Below are positions 6,086 to 8,336 of a DNA stretch of 8,336 nt, in pieces (within the stretch, counting starts at the first letter, position 1; the number at the start of each line of letters is the position of its first letter). The position numbers and the translations under genes are program-made. Where the stretch lies: NCBI GenBank assembly GCA_018238825.1, contig JABCSP010000085.1, forward strand, positions 1-8,336, written 5' to 3'. Origin of the DNA: Candidatus Thorarchaeota archaeon (lineage in GTDB: Archaea; Asgardarchaeota; Thorarchaeia; Thorarchaeales; Thorarchaeaceae). Under the pieces are notes generated by a model that was not told where the DNA came from, did no database searches, and saw only the letters and a program-made list of their open reading frames with translations.

Positions 6086-6595
6086 ATGGATAGCAATGTT
6101 GAATCTAAGATAACAAAATACGGTTTAAGATTAACAGTTCTGTTAGTACTGATGTTGCCATATTCCTACCAGCACTGGTTAGATACAGGTTATGATGTAA
6201 CTAGAATAGTAGCATGGCTTTGGGAATACTTCTACGCTATTAATCCTGATTCTCGTTTCGATGATGTTATCCGATTCATCCCCATACCCACTACCCTCAT
6301 ATCCTTTGCTCCAATCCTCTATATTCCCACCTTCTATCTCTTAAAGGTCTTTCATGACTATCTTGATTACAGAACCTCTACGCGTAAAATCTACATCCTC
6401 TCTCTTGTCGCGATGCTCTGTCCCTACTTGGGATACTTATTCCCTCCACTGGTGGGCTATTCTGTAGATTATTTTATCTCATTCCCTGTTGGGCCAATTG
6501 TAGTGTCTATCCTTACGTGGTATCATTCAAAAGATGAGCGAACACAGCAAGACAGAACTTCTCCATGGATTGAAACACCTTCGAGTAATATTTGA
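6086..6595 (+). CDS. Multi-pass membrane protein of unknown function
   Basis: 169 residues, not recognised. Hydrophobic stretches at about 13-29, 64-88, 101-119 and 121-145 suggest four membrane helices, two of them separated only by Phe-Pro-Pro. A Tyr/Trp-rich loop (27-60) lies between the first two helices and a polar, charged tail (147-169) follows the last. No catalytic motif or transporter signature was found. ATG 6086 is supported by GAGAGG five bases upstream and by a TATA box at matching distance, so the gene is probably expressed alone. It follows the GTPase gene after 289 bases with its own promoter, so nothing links it to the trafficking-like block except position. Confidence 0.7.
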   Translation: MDSNVESKITKYGLRLTVLLVLMLPYSYQHWLDTGYDVTRIVAWLWEYFYAINPDSRFDDVIRFIPIPTTLISFAPILYIPTFYLLKVFHDYLDYRTSTRKIYILSLVAMLCPYLGYLFPPLVGYSVDYFISFPVGPIVVSILTWYHSKDERTQQDRTSPWIETPSSNI

Positions 6596-6899
6596 AACAT
6601 ACGGGTTGCATACACGTACAAGTGCTAATCAAAAATAGTGGGAGGAGCAGGATCGAACCTGAGTTGGTCTTCAATGAGAATCCATCCTGCTGAGCAGGTT
6701 GGGTTCAACATGGTTAACTCTACTTGCTGAAGCCCTAGTCGAAGGAGGAATTGCCCTCAATTACGAAACTGAGGAAGAAAGCAACTTGGGTTCACAATGA
6801 TTAACTCTAGTTGGATTAATAGTTGCGGTAACTAAATCCGACATGACCAATTCCCTATCTAAAAGAAAAAATCAATGGCCTGAAAACAAGATGAAGACA
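6596..6899. other. Non-coding stretch with alternative hairpins and a degenerate repeat
   Basis: No convincing gene. AGCAGGAT (6646-6653) pairs exactly with ATCCTGCT (6684-6691), and that second arm can instead pair with AGCAGG (6693-6698), so the two stems exclude each other. A 28-base imperfect direct repeat begins TTGGGTTCA (from 6699 and from 6786; four mismatches by eye). A plus-strand frame from about 6681 to the TGA at 6803 is open but has no ATG or ribosome-binding site. It may be a decayed gene or an element remnant. Confidence 0.4.
6699..6813 (+). repeat. Imperfect direct repeat pair, about 28 bases each
   Basis: Copies at 6699-6726 and 6786-6813 share TTGGGTTCA at the left and TTAACTCTA near the right, with four differences in 28 positions, 87 bases apart. 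A third, poorer match may begin near 6664. Confidence 0.5.
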
Positions 6900-7349
6900 C
6901 TAGAAGTCAAGGGTTTCCTGATACATATCCGCTGAAACCTTGGTGAACTGTCCCGACAACACAGGGAGTCTGTTCCTCAACCATTCGATTCTCCCTGCAA
7001 GGTGTTCAAGGCTGTGCTCATGCCCAAAGCTAAAACTCGATGGTCCCACATTCGTCTTCTTGCGCCAGTTTGTATATATATACAGAGACACAACATTCTT
7101 CCCCTGTTCCTGCCCCCAGTTGCCAATCGCCTCAAACTCCTCAAGGTCTTTCTCGTTCGAGATGGTCATCAACCACTCTGATCTATCAGGAGTGATACGG
7201 TGAACGAAGCGGGCTACTGTTGAACCAACGGGGAAGGTCTTTCTCACACAAGGCCAGCAGCCCCATTTGATGTAGCCCTCGATTGGGTGACGGAGTAGGG
7301 TAATCCTGTCCGTGGACTTGCAGGTTGGGCAACGCTTGGGAGCGGTCAT
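6900..7349 (-). CDS. Zinc-ribbon protein of unknown function
   Basis: 149 residues. The N-terminus has a four-cysteine zinc ribbon: C7-x2-C10 and C31-x2-C34, with aromatic and basic residues between and after (GYIKWGCWPCVRKTF). The remaining ~110 residues have alternating strand/helix character, including SEWLMTISNEKDLEEFEAI (57-75), NVVSLYIYTNW (85-95) and a final helical part HSLEHLAGRIEWLRNRL (112-128). The family is not recognised; nucleic-acid binding is possible for a zinc ribbon of this type but not shown. There is no Shine-Dalgarno before ATG 7349, and a TATA-like box lies 26 bases upstream, which suggests a leaderless transcript. It is on the opposite strand to its neighbours and has its own promoter. 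Confidence 0.7.
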   Translation of the reverse strand: MTAPKRCPTCKSTDRITLLRHPIEGYIKWGCWPCVRKTFPVGSTVARFVHRITPDRSEWLMTISNEKDLEEFEAIGNWGQEQGKNVVSLYIYTNWRKKTNVGPSSFSFGHEHSLEHLAGRIEWLRNRLPVLSGQFTKVSADMYQETLDF

Positions 7350-7370
7350 GTATTCTTGTGTTGTATGGAC

Positions 7371-7378
7371 GATTTAAG
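7371..7378 (-). promoter_or_regulatory. TATA-like box, probably of a leaderless transcript
   Basis: CTTAAATC on the minus strand, centred about 26 bases before ATG 7349, so transcription would start at or next to the start codon. The absence of a ribosome-binding site agrees with that. Confidence 0.45.
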
Positions 7379-7482
7379 CTCATAATAAACTTCAGAATGG
7401 CGAGAATCACGCTTCTATTCCATTGCAAGTGCACCAATTCATTTGTATTGTATTTAGATTTGGCTCTCAGTGAGCAGATTAC

Positions 7483-7488
7483 TTTAAA
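7483..7488 (+). promoter_or_regulatory. TATA-like box for the basic helical protein gene
   Basis: TTTAAA in ACTTTAAAGC. A start near 7511 would give a leader of about 30 bases to ATG 7543 with GAGGGAG in it, but only about 5 bases to ATG 7516, which supports the later start. Confidence 0.4.
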
Positions 7489-7542
7489 GCCTCCAGAATC
7501 TGACTTGTACCTCATATGAGATTGGTAGAGGGAGTATCAATA

Positions 7543-7884
7543 ATGGCAGCAAGAATGGCACGACGAATTATTCACAAACTAGACAGACAGGACAGTATCC
7601 TCTATCGACGCAGATTCTACGGGGGCTATGGGGAAATTGATAATCTACAACTAGCTAGGAATTTAATGATAGATTGTCTGTTAGAGATAGAACGGAGCAG
7701 ACTACTCTTTAGTTTCGCTAATTGGGACAACTCAATGGAATCCCTTCAACGATTGAATGTAAGAAACCATATTCGAAATAACCCACTCAGCTATAGGAAT
7801 CGTCCCGAAGATATCTCTCCAATCCTAGAACACATCCGCAACCATCTCATTCAAACATTCGAAGACATCAAAGGATTGGTCTAG
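7543..7884 (+). CDS. Basic helical protein of unknown function
   Basis: 113 residues from ATG 7543, not recognised. It is rich in Arg, Asn, Leu and Ile and looks mostly helical: an Arg-rich N-terminus (MAARMARRIIHKLDRQ), a possible helix around DNLQLARNLMIDCLLEIERSRLLF, and a last helix ISPILEHIRNHLIQTFEDI. No cysteine pairs, membrane segment or nucleotide motif is present. A longer frame starts at ATG 7516, but ATG 7543 has a strong GAGGGAG eight bases upstream. The basic start could bind nucleic acid, but this is speculation. It converges with the gene at 7881-8075 and shares a CTAG with it. Confidence 0.6.
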   Translation: MAARMARRIIHKLDRQDSILYRRRFYGGYGEIDNLQLARNLMIDCLLEIERSRLLFSFANWDNSMESLQRLNVRNHIRNNPLSYRNRPEDISPILEHIRNHLIQTFEDIKGLV

Positions 7885-8075
7885 GTCCGATTCAAACGTT
7901 CTGCCTTCTTGTAGCATAAACCAGTTATGATACCAAGACCAAGACTAGCACCAACTAGGCACAAAAAATCCAAGGTGGTCCCAATAAGAGGGAGAATGAA
8001 ATATGCAAGACCAAAAAACCAAAAGAAAGCCGGAGCCAAGTAGAATAAGATAGCATGATAACACTTACCAGACAT
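7881..8075 (-). CDS. Small two-helix membrane protein
   Basis: 64 residues. Two hydrophobic segments, about 8-30 (aromatic-rich, with FFWFFGLAYF) and 34-54 (glycine-rich, GASLGLGIITG), are followed by a basic tail KKAERLNRT, so the tail should face the cytoplasm. No known family is recognised. GAGGTAGT lies a few bases before ATG 8075 and is a good ribosome-binding site, which supports a real gene despite its size. Its stop overlaps the stop of the convergent gene in one CTAG at 7881-7884. Confidence 0.6.
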   Translation of the reverse strand: MSGKCYHAILFYLAPAFFWFFGLAYFILPLIGTTLDFLCLVGASLGLGIITGLCYKKAERLNRT

Positions 8076-8336
8076 TGATTACTACCTCAGCAAAGAATCG
8101 GTTAAGAAGGTAAATCAAATTATCGATATCTTTGACTTTCGTTTGAAACTTGATGCATTTATTAGGAAGGTCGCATATAGATATGTGAGTAGGAGTTGGT
8201 ATGGATCAACGGCGAATGCACAGTCTAGTTTTTCGTTACATGCCCTCAATTACATAACGAAACTCCCCCCTCCTACCACGATTAACTGTGTGTTCGCCAC
8301 CTTCTACATGCTAAGACTTGGAATATCAGGATGTGT
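8076..8336. other. Right-end region, no secure gene
   Basis: ATG 8201 has AGGAG five bases upstream but the frame ends after 18 codons at a TAA (8255). Another plus-strand frame, from a GTG at 8185, stays open to the right edge (about 50 codons) without recognisable similarity. It may hold the start of a gene that continues outside, or a decayed one. Confidence 0.35.

Noticed and set aside
6640..6670. tRNA 3'-end-like sequence on the minus strand (GGTTCGATCC then CTCCTCCCA)
   Set aside because: The T-loop would be one base short, no matching acceptor 5' strand (GGGAGGAG) lies upstream, and no anticodon arm can be drawn.
6752..6770. TGCCCTCAATTAC shared with 8241-8253, with GAAACT after both
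   Set aside because: A 13-base repeat is expected about once by chance in a window this long, the copies differ by a 5-base gap, and the reading frames do not agree.
6681..6803. Short plus-strand open frame (ends ALNYETEEESNLGSQ)
   Set aside because: No ATG, no ribosome-binding site and only about 40 codons; kept only as a possible relic.
7071..7084. 14-base perfect palindrome TGTATATATATACA
   Set aside because: It lies inside the zinc-ribbon gene and is a simple TA repeat encoding YIY; chance is enough.
1..8336. CRISPR array or complete insertion sequence
   Set aside because: No regularly spaced repeats, transposase domain or terminal inverted repeats were seen.

Overview
The window reads as a moderate-GC archaeal contig, most likely from an Asgard archaeon (Thorarchaeota-like is my best guess). 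Reasons: promoters look archaeal (TATA-like boxes about 25 bases before the presumed transcript starts), Shine-Dalgarno starts sit beside TTG/GTG starts and one apparently leaderless gene, and the gene content combines roadblock/LC7 proteins, an MglA-like small GTPase and a Sec23/24-like protein. That combination of eukaryote-type trafficking parts is characteristic of Asgard genomes. The lineage call is inference from remembered families; no database search was run.

Layout. 1-1687 (minus): N-terminal half of an SMC ATPase running off the left edge; its last ~130 codons are not SMC but a UPF0182-like tail plus a fibronectin-like segment with different leucine codon use, so this is a fusion, recombination or assembly chimera. 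1866-2234 (minus): roadblock/LC7 protein, divergent from 2429-4051 (plus), a Sec23/24-like protein with zinc finger, vWA trunk and beta-sandwich. 4052-4252: regulatory gap with two perfect palindromes (20 and 24 bp). 4253-5032 (plus): two-gene operon of roadblock proteins, the first very like eukaryotic dynein light chain DYNLRB. 5224-5796 (plus): MglA-like small GTPase. 6086-6595 (plus): unknown multi-pass membrane protein. 6596-6899: non-coding, with hairpins and a degenerate direct repeat. 6900-7349 (minus): zinc-ribbon protein of unknown role. 7543-7884 (plus) and 7881-8075 (minus): a basic helical protein and a small two-helix membrane protein, converging with overlapping stops. 8076-8336: no secure gene.

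How the genes may work together. The block 1866-5796 holds a GTPase, three different roadblock proteins (a fold used as GTPase regulator or scaffold in MglB, Ragulator and dynein) and a protein with the Sec23/24 zinc-finger/trunk order. In eukaryotic COPII the small GTPase Sar1 recruits Sec23/24. The inferred picture is an archaeal GTPase-roadblock-Sec23/24 module at a membrane or other surface. Sec23/24-like genes have been reported from Asgard archaea, so the individual parts are not new; the specific linkage with an MglA-type GTPase and three roadblock paralogues is the most interesting content of the window.
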